Shown here in pieces: positions 1 through 12,330 of a stretch of 64,000 nucleotides of DNA. The notes beneath the pieces are model-generated. The model ran no database searches and was not told where the DNA came from. It saw only the letters and a list, made by a program, of their open reading frames with translations. The translations under genes and the position numbers were made by a program. Where the stretch lies: NCBI GenBank assembly GCA_037039925.1, contig JAXRKP010000556.1, forward strand, positions 47,501 to 111,500, in the 5' to 3' direction. The stretch is from Doris montereyensis (lineage: Eukaryota; Mollusca; Gastropoda; Nudibranchia; Dorididae). Position 1 is the first letter of the stretch, and every line of letters begins with the position of its first letter.

Positions 1-129
1 CGTGTTGTTGCCATTTTATCCTTTTGATAACAGTTGGAACAAGGTACAACGAAAAGTTTAATATATTGTGGCGTTAATGATAAAGAATTCTATAATAACA
101 AAATTCCAAGTGCGCTTTCCATCTGCTCC

Positions 130-362
130 ATTTAGTACTACGGCCAGAATGGTTGCTACAGCAATCGATGAGTTACTACGGCCAGAATGGTTGCTCCAGC
201 CTAACAATAACAATCGATGAGTTACTACAGCCAGAATGGTTGCTACAGCCTAACAATAATCGATGAGTCACTACGGCCATGGTTCCTAATCTACCGATGA
301 GTTTCAGAATGGTTGCTAAAGGCCAACAATAACAATCGATGAGTTATTACGGACCAGAATGC
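130..362. repeat. Degenerate minisatellite, about 50-bp unit
   Basis: Five to six imperfect tandem copies share the core ggccagaatggttgct and the linker atcgatgagtt. Unit length varies through small deletions between copies. The units touch each other without unique spacers. No coding potential is apparent. Confidence 0.8.
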
Positions 363-1109
363 TCCTCATTTTACTGACCAACCAACAACAATATAAGAAT
401 GATCTTGAGTCTGTCAATCGAGATGCCCTGTTTCCTGATAACAAAGAGCTAGAAATTAAGATTTTCTTAAATGTTTCCATAGTAGTAACATGTGATTTAA
501 GATGTGTTAAATTCGTTTTAGTTTGACTTTAATTGCCTGACTCCGAAAAACACTTATATCTTTCTCGAAAAACCACTAGTGATTTTGTCCAATGAAATAT
601 CAAACCGTGTAGGCGTACATTTTGATACAGTATTTTTCTTTCAAAGATCACAGTGTATAGTAAATGTCTTGACCGATTTAAATTTAAATGGTTTTTCTTA
701 CCACTAGAAGTTATACGTTTTTAATTCATGATTTAAGCTTAGTATTCTACTGCCATTCAATTACTGGTCCGGTCTTTAATGCAAAATTTACATGCGAGTA
801 AATTCTAAATCAAACCATCTCAGATTGCTTTATTTCTATCTTAGTTTTTATGCCATCTGCTTTGGTTTGATCTTGTAACAGAAACATTTATTGTTGTGTT
901 TCTGATTTTGTCTCGTTTAGTTTTCCATATTTTCATTTAATTTTTGTTGTTGGTGTTGATTTAAAAACAACTCTTCGTATGCACGAGTAGATATTTCATT
1001 TTTTTAGAATTGGGGATTTTTGTACATATTTGATTTGGGTTTTAACTATTTTACTAAGATATAGATTGAGAAGGTTTGTATTCGCTTACTGTCTAAGGTT
1101 CAGGTTTCT
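363..1109. other. AT-rich DNA, nothing recognised
   Basis: No open frame with recognisable content, no tRNA-like boxes and no clear repeat were seen here. It is probably intergenic or decayed repeat sequence. Confidence 0.4.
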
Positions 1110-1400
1110 ACTGTTTTTACCACATAACAATAGTAGCCACTCCCAGATTCGAGTACACAAGACACCAACAATAAAACTGCTTTGAACCTGCTTGGGTAGA
1201 GTCAACTGCCATTTTGGTCAAATTTTGTTGACAATTCAAACATTGTTGTATGCAGGAAATGCAGATGTACCAAATTATTAATGCTCTTCCTAGATAACCA
1301 TCTATATATTGCACTTGCCTGAAGGAAAGTCCTATGGATTATCTGATGACTTCTATTGATTTCTTTTTCCTCCTGCATGTTAGTAAAAACCAAATTGAAA
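1110..1400 (-). mobile_element. RTE-like LINE fragment, region after the RT core
   Basis: On the minus strand this matches, with many changes, the part of the RTE-like element at 56040-56170 that encodes the QKASAIYNHLGKAF and ELSTKTKMAVYN segments. Here ASAIY and ELSTKFDQN-like remnants remain, split over two frames. It lies downstream, in minus orientation, of the endonuclease fragment at 2159-2530 and may belong to the same broken copy. Confidence 0.6.
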
Positions 1401-1930
1401 CAAAGGCTGACAGAAAGGAAATAAAAAGGTATTGATTTCGCCTTTGGCCTTTAATCAGTTTTAGCATTGCTTAGTGTTGAAATTGATGGCCGGCCATCTT
1501 GCTTTGATCGATTGTTCTCAATTATTCCAACTCACATTTTTTAAATTATTTTGCTTACTAGATCTATGCCTTTATTTTTTATTTATGCTTTTTTTTTCTC
1601 AAGAAATAATGTTAAGCAAACAAGAAGAAAAAGACAGAGACAAGGGCAGAGAGTACACAGACTCATACACTTACAACAACACACGCTCACAACATTCAGT
1701 GCAAAACCTATCACTTTGTGAAGTAGATTAACATTTGAATTATACTTTAGATACACCATCTTTTACATTTGACCTTTATTAGTTTTGCTTTTAGTTTCGC
1801 CGATTGTTTGATTTTTGTGGGCTTATAACGTTTCCAATAAAGATCCCGATCCTATTAAAAACAAATGAATTCCAATCATATATATGACTAGTAGCATAAA
1901 ATTTTGCCTTTATGTAGTCCCTCTGTTTGT
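1401..1930. other. AT-rich DNA without recognised gene
   Basis: An 85-codon open frame at 1474-1731 has low-complexity content and no family resemblance. Nothing else is supported. Confidence 0.35.
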
Positions 1931-2133
<203 letters not shown>

Positions 2134-2158
2134 ATTACCTTTAAGCTTTCCCAACAAC

Positions 2159-2530
2159 AATCTTTGACATTGCTTCTACTCCTGAGAAGATTGAAAGAAA
2201 TTGTAATATATTTCTTTTACGTGGAGCTGATTCCAGGTTTTTACTTTTTCCCCTAGTCTGAAGAAATATTATTTGATTTTTTATCTGTTTTCTATTCTTG
2301 ATCCTTTTGTTTCAAGGGAAGAAATAAATAAATTATTCGATGTTTGTTTCTTTTTATTCACGTATTATATTGTAATAAAATATACAACATAACATTTCTT
2401 CAAAATGTCTAAGGTTTGCTTTGAATTTTTCCATTTCTTCATTATATAGCTAAATACATCAAACAACTAACTTCTAATTATGCCAACCAATATTAATTGT
2501 CCTAACATTCCATGTTCCAGTAGAAAAAAA
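2159..2530 (-). mobile_element. RTE-like LINE fragment, endonuclease region
   Basis: Blocks here match the endonuclease segment of the better copy at 3890-4230: one around atctttgacat...ctcctgagaagatt and one around ccatttcttc...cctaacattc. Intervening sequence is lost and no frame is open. Orientation is the same as the neighbouring copy at 3230-4230, so the two lie head to tail. Confidence 0.6.
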
Positions 2531-2979
2531 TCACAGTCCAGTATGGGGGAAAAAGGGGGAGTGAGGGATTCGTTTTTTCACTAAGTATGTCACTTTGGAG
2601 CAAGATAAAAGATAGCATAATTTCCAAATTAAAAATTTCTTCGGGATAATTTGTTGGAAAATATAACATGTTACAAGCCCCTTTGCCATGGGAAACATAT
2701 CATAGTATGGTACACCGCCAATCATAATAAGTATATGTGATTCTTACTTTGAAGCGCTCTTCGATGTTTGGTTGTTTTGATGATAGAATTTGTTTTTTTA
2801 AATACAGGGGAAATTATCCTATTTTTGTTTTGTTGTCGGTGTATTGTTGTTTGTTTTTGTTGGGTTTTTTTGAGATGTTAAATTTGAAGAAAGCACAAAA
2901 GCTGGTATGATGAGTACGATTAATACTTCATTGACGAAATAATATTTTGAACCACTCTAACCGGGATCCTTTCTCTCAC
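2531..2979. other. AT-rich DNA between repeat blocks
   Basis: No recognisable gene. It separates the endonuclease fragment at 2159-2530 from the tandem array at 2980-3245 and may be decayed 5' sequence of that element. Confidence 0.3.
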
Positions 2980-3245
2980 TTGTTATTTTCTGTCAGGGTT
3001 AACTCTTTTCGTTGTCTGCAACTAGCTGTGTCTGTTGTTTGGTGTTGTGTTGACCTTTGTTCATTCAAGACCAGCCTACAAGGCTAAGAATTGCAGGCTT
3101 AAAAATTACTTTGTTAATTTCTGTCAGGGTTAACTCCCTTAGCCTTTGGTCAGTCAAGACCGGCCTGCAAGGCAGCAAGTTTGTTTTCTTTTAGGGTTAA
3201 CTCCCTTAACCTTTGGTCAGCCAAGACCCACCTGCTAGAGGAGAG
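2980..3245 (-). repeat. Three-unit tandem array, about 65-70 bp unit
   Basis: Each unit contains ctgtcagggttaactccctt followed by a block like tagcctttggtcagycaag and an aaggcagc-like end. The third unit carries the variant ttctttyagggttaactccc, as does the third unit of the array at 4375-4575. Both arrays lie upstream, in minus orientation, of RTE-like endonuclease sequence. Confidence 0.7.
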
Positions 3246-4230
3246 TTGGACACAAATCAGGTTGTATACTGCCATCTTGGTTTTTTTGTTGACAATTCTT
3301 GTTTACCTACAAATGCTCTCTTCTAGATGGTGATATATTGCACTTACCTTTGATTCTCTGGTTGATTTCTCCTCTTCTGTTTTCCTTTGAGTTAACTCTT
3401 ATTCCTAAATAATTGTAGCTTTGACCTTGTTCTTAATTCTCCCTGCCCAATTTAAGATTTTGTGTTTTAGCTTCCCTAGTTACTAGCATTGTTTTGGGGT
3501 TTTTGTGCATTTTCTCTCATTCCTCTTTTTTATTTAATCTATTTTTCTATTATGTTGATTTTTGACTGGAGGTCCCTTTCTGATTTTCCAAATATGAATC
3601 CAAATCATCAGCAAATGAAAGCATTGATACATTTACTGGTTTGAGTCACATGCCTACATCTATTTTTTTCATGTTTGAGGATGCCTTGCAACTGAATCCA
3701 TAAATGTGATAAACATTTGGAGAAGTTTTTTGTCTCTCCCTTTACCTATTACTCCACCTGATGTTTCTATATTGCTGCCTACTTAGCGTATAAATCTCCT
3801 TAAAACCATTAATTCCCGTTTGGGTTTGAGATTCTCTGCAATATTTGTAAATCATTTTCGAAGATTTTTTTCTTCTTTTGAGGGCATCTTCGTTTGGTCC
3901 ATAAGCTATTTACAATTCAATTTCTCTCTCTTCCTTTTGGTTTAATGTTTAACTCTAATAGCCGTGGGCTTTACAAATTTCCAACTTTCTAGTAGCATGT
4001 CTTGCCTTTTATGCATTAGGAGGCCTATTCCTGCTCTAGCTCGATCTTTGACATCTACTCCTGAGAAGATTAAAGCATGATTTGGTCCTACATTTTCTAT
4101 TCCTTGTCCTTTTTTCTTTGTTTCTGTAATAGCCAAAATGTTCACTTTGAATTTTCCATTTCTTCAGCTAATTCTAACTCCTTTCCATTAATTGCCCTAA
4201 CATTCGATGTTCCAAAAATCACCGTCCGTG
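3230..4230 (-). mobile_element. RTE-like LINE, internally deleted copy
   Basis: Read on the minus strand, the endonuclease part is at about 4220-3890 (LAITETKKKG, then GVDVKDRARAGIGLL, both typical of an APE endonuclease start). The RT part at about 3780-3540 includes the FADD box region. The segment after RT is at about 3370-3230 (SAIYHHL and ELSTK-like). Large pieces between them are missing and all frames are broken. The copy is closely related to those at 21790-23060 and 55060-56625. It is non-functional. Confidence 0.7.
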
Positions 4231-4374
4231 CTCTTTTCCAGAGTCGTCTGAAAGTTCAAGCCGGGTATATCACTGTATATATTACTTTGAATGAGGTTGT
4301 TTTGGAGGTAGGATAAGCCCACTGTACCCTAGGTGGTAGATGGTGGGGCTGCCACCTTGAGGCCCCTACCAGGC

Positions 4375-4575
4375 ATTGTTATTTTCTGTTAGGGTTAACT
4401 CCTTTAGCCTTTAGTCATTCAAGCCCAGCCTGCAAGACAGCAGTTTGTTATTTTCTGTCAGGGTTAACTCCCCTTAGCCTTGGTCAGTCAAGACCAGTCT
4501 GCAAGGCAGGTTGTTTTCTTTCAGGGTTAACTCCCTTTAGCCTTTGGTCAGCCAAGACCTGCATGCAAGGCTGCA
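4375..4575 (-). repeat. Three-unit tandem array, about 65-70 bp unit
   Basis: Units begin near 4377, 4446 and 4510. Each has the palindrome gttaac inside cagggttaactcc, then a ttggtcag...caagac block. It lies about 150 bp upstream, on the minus strand, of the RTE-like endonuclease segment that ends near 4230. Confidence 0.75.
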
Positions 4576-4746
4576 GAAGACTCGTGGAGGGGCGATCATC
4601 TACCCCCGTACAAGTGCTGGCCTGTCCATTGCCCGGAAATTCAAAACTATGACATCGACACATACGATCTCATCTTGGTCAAAGATTATTTTTCAAATCT
4701 TGCAGACGTACATGAGATATTATTTCTGTAATTATCGCAGGGTTGA

Positions 4747-5232
<486 letters not shown>

Positions 5233-5639
5233 GGATATAATTCATTTCTATAACTGCCACTTCCCACTTATATGACAGCTCTAGGCGCATAATTATACAT
5301 ACATAGTAAAAACATGAGCAGTGTATAAGTACACATGAAGTACAATATTATTTATAGAGGTATATGGTACATGAATTAAACTTGCAAAATAAAAACAATT
5401 ACTTTTCTTCTTAAGAAACATCGCATGAGATACATTTTAAGGTGTTTTTAAAGGTCTCTTCTGACGTGTCAAACATAGGTCGAATTGACAGTTGAAGAGC
5501 ATTTCAGATGTGTGCACCTGCGAATTTAAAAGAGCACAGTGACAGTTTTTGTCAGGCCTTTCTTTGGGGGAACGCTTAGCATGCACTAATTAGTAGATCT
5601 CAGTCGGCGAAATGGAACATAACCAGTGATCAGGTCTTT

Positions 5640-5967
5640 TAAGTATTTTAGAGGTCTATCAGTTTTACACTTGTAACACAATGTGGCAATTTTGCATATT
5701 ATTATTCTTTTTATCGTATTTCTTTTTCTTCAAAATCACTCTGGTCGCATGGTTTTGGATACGTTGGAGCTTATGAATCAAGACATTAGGTAAATTAAAA
5801 AACAAGGAGTTACAATAATCAATTTTGGAAAAAATCTGTGCTGCAGTCAATGTTTTAAGACAATTTAGGTTAAGAAAGTTTTGTAGATGGTCTATACGTC
5901 TGATTTCGAGGTAAAGAGTTTTACAAAGATGGTTTGTTTGATGTTCCATAGATAAATATATGCACAC
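5640..5967 (-). mobile_element. CR1/L2-type LINE fragment, end of reverse transcriptase
   Basis: A 100-codon minus-strand frame (5665-5967) contains IRRIDHLQNFL, then SKIDYCNSLFFNLPN, then KLQRIQNHATRVI. This is the arrangement at the C-terminal end of CR1/L2-type reverse transcriptases. The rest of the ORF is absent. It is an inactive remnant. Confidence 0.75.
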
Positions 5968-6129
5968 AAATACCTTCCTCTAAACCCTGAAAAAATATTG
6001 CTCTCAATGACATAAAACAGATAAAAAATGGAAAAAAACCCACCAAAATATAAACGAGGGCAAATTAGAAAGAAAGACGAATTTTATATTTTGCAGAAAT
6101 AATAGCTAAAGTTTATTTCTAAATTATTA

Positions 6130-6312
6130 ACATGCATGTTGTTTGTTTCCTTGCAAATTACTGCGTCCACCATATGCAGTGATCTCAGGGTGTACAAGAC
6201 AGGTCACACTGTTATATTCATTGAAGAAAAAATATGTCGCCCAGCGTGGGGCTCGAACCCACGATATGAAGATTATGTCGGGCTCTTGTCCATTTAGATA
6301 GACGTGACAGAT
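6130..6312 (-). mobile_element. tRNA-headed SINE (family 4)
   Basis: On the minus strand a box-B-like sequence gggttcgagccccacg sits at about 6246-6261, in a tRNA-like 3' arm. The body beyond it (about 6165-6190) contains a ccaccatatgcagtgatctcag-like block that recurs near 40090, 51705 and 61170. A short open frame across it is not a gene. Confidence 0.6.
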
Positions 6313-7872
6313 CACACGTTTTCAATGACAACATTATTGTTAAAATTGCGTCATTATAATATCAACGGCCGACGTTGTTCAGACGGGAAGGGCTCAGGCC
6401 CTATATTTGGGGCTGGAGTTTTTAGCTTTTAATTATTTTTTTTAACAAAATCATAACCAATAAACAGAGGCAAAAAAATATCTAAAAATATATATATTAT
6501 GCGATATTACTTTTGTAAGGGATGCGAGAACATAATACAATTTTAATATTTAATAATTTTTTTAGGGCTGCAGGGCATAGATAATGCTGGAAAACCCTGT
6601 TTTAGATGTGCTGTACATTAACCGTAATTATGTGAGGGAACTCTTTGAAGTGGTACGTAAATGAAGTCTCACTTGGTGAAAAGCAAACAAGAATTGCCCA
6701 TCGTCATTTTAAAAGTACTGATGTTTGAAATAAGGGAAAACAAAAGAAAATGTTTAAAAAACCCAATAACAAAAAAACTAACAAAAAACCTCAAAAAAAG
6801 TTGCCCCCAAAACAGAACAAAACAAAACAATCAGAGCAAAAACAACAAAATAACGAAAGCCGGAATTTACGTAGGGAAGTAGATCTCATATGCCTTTCAA
6901 ATTTTCAATGTTAAATGAGTTCTTGGTTGTGATGGGACGCGCAATCCGAACTCCGAACTGGGCTCATCTTGTGGAATGATTCACGATGTAACCTTTTTCA
7001 TGATACTTGCAGGTAATTTTCTTTATTTTTTCAAACATTCCTTCAGATGTTTAAAGCAACATGTATTTAAATATGCCCTAAATGAAGGTGTTGACTGAGT
7101 CAATGATTAAATCATCAGGATCTTTAGAAAACACTTCGACCAACAATTGCAAGACAAGCATCAGCATGATAGCAAGCATGATATTATGATCATTATGATC
7201 AATAATTAAAATGTTCACTTGTAGTATATGAGAGTCCTTGTTTCCACAACCTGGTTTTGCAATAGATTGAATATCTGACTCTTTTTCTTATTGAAGTGAT
7301 GGCAATTAGAATATACATTACAGATCTAGATCTATATATCTACCATATAATGATAGGCTTCCCATAATGATAATTTCATTGCTGTTACTCAACTGTTTCT
7401 CTAGTCTGAAACATAATGTGCACCATAATTTTTGTAGTTCAGTCTCTGAAGAGCTAAAATATCATCACCCATGACTTAAAAATATTTTTTAAAAATTAAT
7501 TTATCTTCTCCGTAGCAAAGATGCAATGCTGTTATGTTAAACAGTTTTTTATATGAAACATTTCAGTCTGATATTTTCATTTAAATGTTAATGTTGTCCA
7601 CATTTCAAAGATTTTTTTACTCTTCTCTACGTTAACACTTTAGCTGATAAATGACAAGATTTACTTTTTGTCACAAATGGCATGATTATCTTATAAACCT
7701 GATTCTATTCTAAAAGATATTTTTTCTCTCTTGTCAATGCTTGGTAGGCCTACTCGCAAAAAATCCTACAATAGATAAATAGTATGTTATCATATCCTAT
7801 ATTATGTATGTTTTGCTTGTTTTGCTCTTACCTGTCTAGGAATCATTATTTCTAACATGTAAATGATATTTT
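6313..7872. other. AT-rich DNA without recognised gene
   Basis: A 73-codon lysine/asparagine-rich frame at 6661-6882 reflects A-rich composition. No tRNA-like boxes, terminal repeats or conserved motifs were found. Confidence 0.4.
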
Positions 7873-8097
7873 TAGCATCAAATAAGTCACGTAGAACGAT
7901 AATATTCTTACGTTATGTAAATTTAATGACGATAAACAATAACATGGAATATCATGGTTATCATGAAGAGATTGAGGTCGTGTACGTTAATCTTGTCATT
8001 CAGTAGCAGTGCCGTTTTGTGTCAACCTCAGTCACTAGTTCAAGTCAGTCCTCGCAGTTCCAAAAGGTCAACAAGGGATGTAACTCATGTCGCTACA
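7873..8097 (-). repeat. 3' LTR of the gypsy element
   Basis: 225 bp, identical to 12331-12555 except for two substitutions (gtgtacg versus gtggacg; cctcgca versus cctagca). It directly follows the polypurine tract in element orientation. Confidence 0.93.
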
Positions 8098-8112
8098 TAA
8101 CCCCCTCCCAGC
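8098..8112 (-). other. Polypurine tract of the gypsy element
   Basis: On the minus strand a purine-rich run tgggagggggtta ends exactly at the first base of the 3' LTR. This is the expected site for plus-strand DNA priming. Confidence 0.7.
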
Positions 8113-8155
8113 GGGATACAGTTCCTGTAGGAGCGATTAAGGATGCTGTCTGCTA

Positions 8156-10210
8156 TCATCGGAACCTCAAGGGGCGACTAAGAACTCTGCCGGTGCGTGA
8201 AGTCACGTTGTCATTTGCTGACGGTTGATTTGAATGAGAAGGTGGTGTGACAGTCGCAGGCTTTGGAGTTGAGAATTGATCAGGGCGGTCAGCTAGCACG
8301 TTGTTTTCGCAAGTGGTTAACTGAGTGACGTAAGCCGTTTTTAGGCGGTCAATTGAGATGTTTTCTAAGCGCCCTTTCATCTCGAGGGTGAAGTATTTAT
8401 CATCCTTCTCAACAACACGAAATGGACCGTCATATGGTCGTTGGAGGGTTCTTGTGTGAGTCTTTCCGAACGTAAACATAGTCGGCTGAAGCTAAAGTTG
8501 AGGGTACGTGAGAGGGTTGTTTTCCATGGAACTTCGGCGCAGGGGCATGAATTGAACGCATGATTTGTTGGAGTTGCCTAAGGAATGGTATATCTGGTTC
8601 CGGAATTACGGGTGTCACATGGTTGCAGGAATTCACCTGGTATGCGGAGTGTCGAACCATACACAAGTTCGGCAGGTGAACAGTCAGGATCCACTCTCCA
8701 AGAAGAACGAAGGCCTAATAGAACCATGGGAAGTTCTTCAAACCAATTCGGAGTGGTTGTGCGAGCTTTTAGTGCTGCTTTGAGTTGGCGGTGAAGGCGT
8801 TCAACCATTCCGTTTGCTTGTGGATGGTAAGCGGTGGTTGTTTTTGCTTTGATGCCAAGCAGTTTGTTGAGTTCAGTCCATAGGGTCCGAGGTGAATTGC
8901 CTCCCACGGTCAGAAACTATGTCTTCGGGTACTCGAATCTTGAAATCCAATGGTGAAGAAGAGCTGAAGCGCAGGTGGTAGCAAGGGCATCGGGGAGAGG
9001 GATGGCTTCGGGCCATCTCGTGAAGCGGTCAATTATTGTGAATAGGTATTTCATACCTTGGCTTTCTGGTAGAGGCCCAACTAAATCTACGTGGAGGCAG
9101 CAAAACCTATCAGACGGGGAAGGCGTTCTGTGAGTGGGGAGCGAGTATGGCGATGGACTTTAGAGGCCTGACAATCAGGGCACTCCTGCACCATTTGCGG
9201 ATGTCACGTTGCATGCCATGCCAAACGAAGCGTTGTGAAATTGCTTTTTGGGTGGGTCTAACACCGGAGTGTGAAAGACCATGAATCTTGTTGAACACGA
9301 TGCGGGTCCAAGAGGTGGGAAGTACTGGCCTTGGCGCTCCCATGGATGTGTCGCACAGAAGCGTTGACGAGCCGATATCAATGTCTTTGAGCGTCAGGCC
9401 TGTTGTTTTGGCCATACGGTATGAGACCATTTCGTCTGCTGTTACTTGGTCACGGGCGAGGTGGTCAAAGTTGATGTTTTCATCCCAATGATTGTCCCTG
9501 CCGATCGCGTGGAGAACCAGGGTGTCCGTGTTTTCAGTTTCTCGTATTGTGTTTATCCTCGACAGGGCGTCTGCGACCACATTGAATTTACCTTTGATAT
9601 ATTGAATGTCCGTAGTAAATTCTGCGATGAAAGACAAATGTCTAGTTTGGCGCGGAGAACGGTCATTCTGGCTTTTCAAAGCAGTCGTCAGAGGTTTGTG
9701 GTCTGTGAAGAGGGTAAAGGGTCTTCCTTCCAAAAAGTGTCTAAAATGTTTGATTGCACTGTAAGATGCTAACAGTTCACGGTCGAATGCGCTGTACTTC
9801 TTTTCTGCGTCAGAAAGCTTTCGGGAGAAAAAGGCAAGGGGTGCCCAGGATCTACCCTGGCGTTGCTCAAGTTGGGCTCCAATGGCGGTGTTCGATGCAT
9901 CCACGGTGAGACTAGTTGGAGCCTCTGGTTGAGGATGATGTAAGAGTACTGCCTCACTGAGCAGGGTTTTGGTTTTGTCGAAAGCTTCTTGACAAACGCT
10001 GGACCAATCAATCTTTTGTCCTTTGCCACTTGCCTGAGCATGGAGCGGGGCTAGAGTAGCAGCAATTCCAGGAAGGAAACGGTGGTAGTAATTAACCATG
10101 CCTAGGAAGTGTTGTAGGCTCGTGCGGTTGCTGGGTGGTTCGCTGTCACGAAGGGCAACAATCCTGTCAGGAAGAGGAGTGATTCCTTTAGCACTGACGT
10201 GATGTCCCAA
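8156..10210 (-). pseudogene. Gypsy pol, RNase H and integrase part, frameshifted
   Basis: Read on the minus strand. 10210-9110 carries the end of RT (GHHVSAKGITPLPDR), a connection region (HFLGMVNYYHRFLP), RNase H (LTVDASNTAIGA, then FTDHKPL, then VADALSR) and the integrase zinc-binding region (HGLSHSG...VWHGM). The frame then shifts near 9190, where a QECPDCQASK box continues in another frame. 8907-8578 carries the integrase core end (TTAYHPQANGMVERLHRQLK). 8479-8156 is the integrase C-terminal domain ([10 protein letters not shown]). The integrase core between about 8910 and 9110 is split over frames. All breaks look like one-base changes. Confidence 0.85.
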
Positions 10211-10219
10211 GAAATCGAT

Positions 10220-10989
10220 TTCGTTGGCAGCAAAAACACATTTGGTTTGTTTATGACCAGGCCATTGGAAGATAGGAGTGTGAAAAGTTCCTGAAGGTGC
10301 TTAATGTGTTCCTGTGGAGAATGACTTGCAACCAGAATGTCGTCGAGATATACGAAAGCAAAGGTCACGTCGCGCAGTATTCCATCCATGAGGCGCTGGA
10401 AAGATTGGGCAGCATTTTTCAATCCGAAAGGCATTCGGAGGAACTCCCAGAGTCCGAAAGGTGTAATTATTGCTGTCTTTGCTATAGACGATGAGGCCAT
10501 GGGGATCTGATGATAGCCTCTAATCAAATTGATTTTTGAAAAGATTGAACAGCCAGCAAGATGGTTGGTGAAATCTTGAATATGCGGTAGAGGATAGCGG
10601 TCGTCTTCGGTTGATGCATTCAGACACCTGTAGTCACCACAAGGTCGCCATTTTCCATCAGGCTTAGGGACAACATGGAGAGGTGAAGACCATGGGGATT
10701 TTGAACGGCGGACAATGCCTAATTCTTCCATCTTTAAAAACTCTGCTTTAGCAGCAGACAGTTTTTCTTGGTCTAGACGTCGAGCTCTTGCATGTGTTGG
10801 TGGGCCATTAGAGACGATGTGGTGTTCGACGCCGTGTTTGTTGGTAGAGTTGTCAAAATGTGGACTAAGGATCTCAGGAAACTGCTGCAGCAGGTTTGAA
10901 TATTCGCTCTGAGGCTGGAGACTTAAACCTGAGAGTGTAAGGGAATGTTCAGACTTTTCAAGGAGGATAGACATGTTGTCAAGTGACAC
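10220..10989 (-). pseudogene. Gypsy pol, reverse transcriptase domain
   Basis: The minus-strand frame contains VVPKPDGKWRPCGDYRCLN, then FGLWEFLRMPFGLKNAAQSFQRLMD, then YLDD (catalytic Asp pair present). Motif A reads FSKINLIRGYHQIP, where the family has Asp at the N position, so the first metal-binding residue is lost (codon at 10528-10530). Near 10230 an A deletion in a short A run moves the downstream part into the RNase H frame. Confidence 0.88.
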
Positions 10990-11110
10990 AAGGCGCTTGC
11001 CGCGGAGGTCAATGGCTAGTCCGTTAGATATGAAAAAATCTGCACCAGTATAGGCTGAGTGACGTCAGCGAGGTGAAACTGATGTGTGTATCGTCTCTTA
11101 GGACTTAACA

Positions 11111-11425
11111 TTAATGACATGATACGAGTTCCCCAGGTGCGAATGGATGTTCCATTGGCTGCTGAGAGTTGTATTGAAGGGTGCCGTGTTTGACGATCTT
11201 GGGAGAAGCAGGGTATACAGACACCTCCGCTCCTGTATCGACGAGGTATGAAACACCAGATTTGCGGTCCTCGACTGAAAGCGTGTTGTTTCCCTGAGGA
11301 GAGCCAGCTGCTGCCACGCCTAGCGACTGGCCTTGTCGTTTCCCGACTTCTGGAGAAGTGATGCAAACTTGCATCCAGGTTGACAATTGCGTGCATGTGG
11401 GCCGAATTTGGTATGGTAGAAACAA
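11111..11425 (-). pseudogene. Gypsy retropepsin (protease) region
   Basis: The frame contains YLVDTGAEVSVYP at about 11250-11210, the DTGA active-site box of retroviral-type aspartic proteases. Only the second half of this frame is protease; the first part is an out-of-frame reading of the gag end. The protein would act as a dimer to cleave Gag-Pol. Confidence 0.75.
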
Positions 11426-12113
11426 ACTGGGGCTGGTGGAGATGCTGTGTTTGTTCCCGGGCGACGAGAGTTTTGGTTATGGGACCTGAACCTAATGGAC
11501 TCCACCCCTGCAGGAGACGGTTGGTCGGTAGCATGTGCAATCTGCTGGATGTTAGTACCAGAACGCGCTTCCCAAACCCGATCGGCAGCCTCTGCCAGTT
11601 TTTCCAAATCATCGAAGTCCTGACCTGCAATGATGGTGCGGACATCGGCAGGTAGGTTGGAGAGGAACAATGCTCTTTTGAGGGTTTGAGGATCATCATT
11701 TAATGCGTTGATCTTTCGTAACAGGGCAGTGGGCTTCCTATCGCCTAGACCGTTTAGGTTTAACAGCTCACTGTCTCGTTGAGCTTGAGATTTGCCAAAT
11801 GCTTTGATCAGAGCTCTTTTGAGACTTTTGTATTTCTCAGATTCTGGGGGCTTACTAGTACATCATGCACCTCTTCAGCAGTTTTGAAATCCAGTGCACT
11901 GACAACATAGTCATATTTTGTCTGGTCTTGTGTGATGTTCTTTGTGCTGAACTGGGCTTCCACTCTAGCAAACCAGATCTCTGGGGAGGAGATCCAAAAT
12001 TCAGGCAGCTTGACAGATACTGCATTGACCTGGCTGCTTGGTTGTAGGGAATGCAGTTGGCTAGCTAGGGCAGCAAGTAGCGACTCGGTCGATTGGGTCT
12101 GGGGTTGAGACAT
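11320..12113 (-). pseudogene. Gypsy gag, frameshifted
   Basis: It starts at an ATG at 12113 (MSQPQTQSTE), then VKLPEFW...WFARVEAQF, the usual start of gypsy capsid proteins in invertebrates. The frame breaks at a C run near 11840 and continues as KSLKRALIKAFGKS to a zinc-knuckle-like CFYHTKFGPHARNCQPGC at about 11430-11370. A one-base change in the C run explains the break. It encodes the capsid/nucleocapsid. Confidence 0.82.
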
Positions 12114-12312
12114 GTTGAATGTTGCAAAATAACTCTAAATCTAGATCTGATCCTAACTGACTGTACGACGTGTGGGGTGTGCTAGATCTAGATCTTGTAG
12201 CAGTACTAAAATCTAGATCTATAAAGTGCAAAGTAAGCAGAGAGTAGAGAGGTAGATCTACCGTGGGGCCAAGGGTAGATCTAGATCTAGATTTTTAAAC
12301 TGGACGAGTTCA

Positions 12313-12327
12313 GAATCGGGGTCACCA
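12313..12327 (-). other. Primer-binding site of the gypsy element
   Basis: On the minus strand tggtgaccccgattc starts three bases after the 5' LTR. TGGTGACCCC is common as a gypsy PBS and would pair with the 3' end of a cellular tRNA. Which tRNA was not determined. Confidence 0.65.
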
Positions 12328-12330
12328 ATT

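Noticed and set aside
130..362. CRISPR-like array
   Set aside because: Units are contiguous, vary in length and have no unique spacers, and the context is an animal genome.
6661..6882. 73-codon lysine-rich frame
   Set aside because: Composition-driven (A-rich) and without recognisable motifs.
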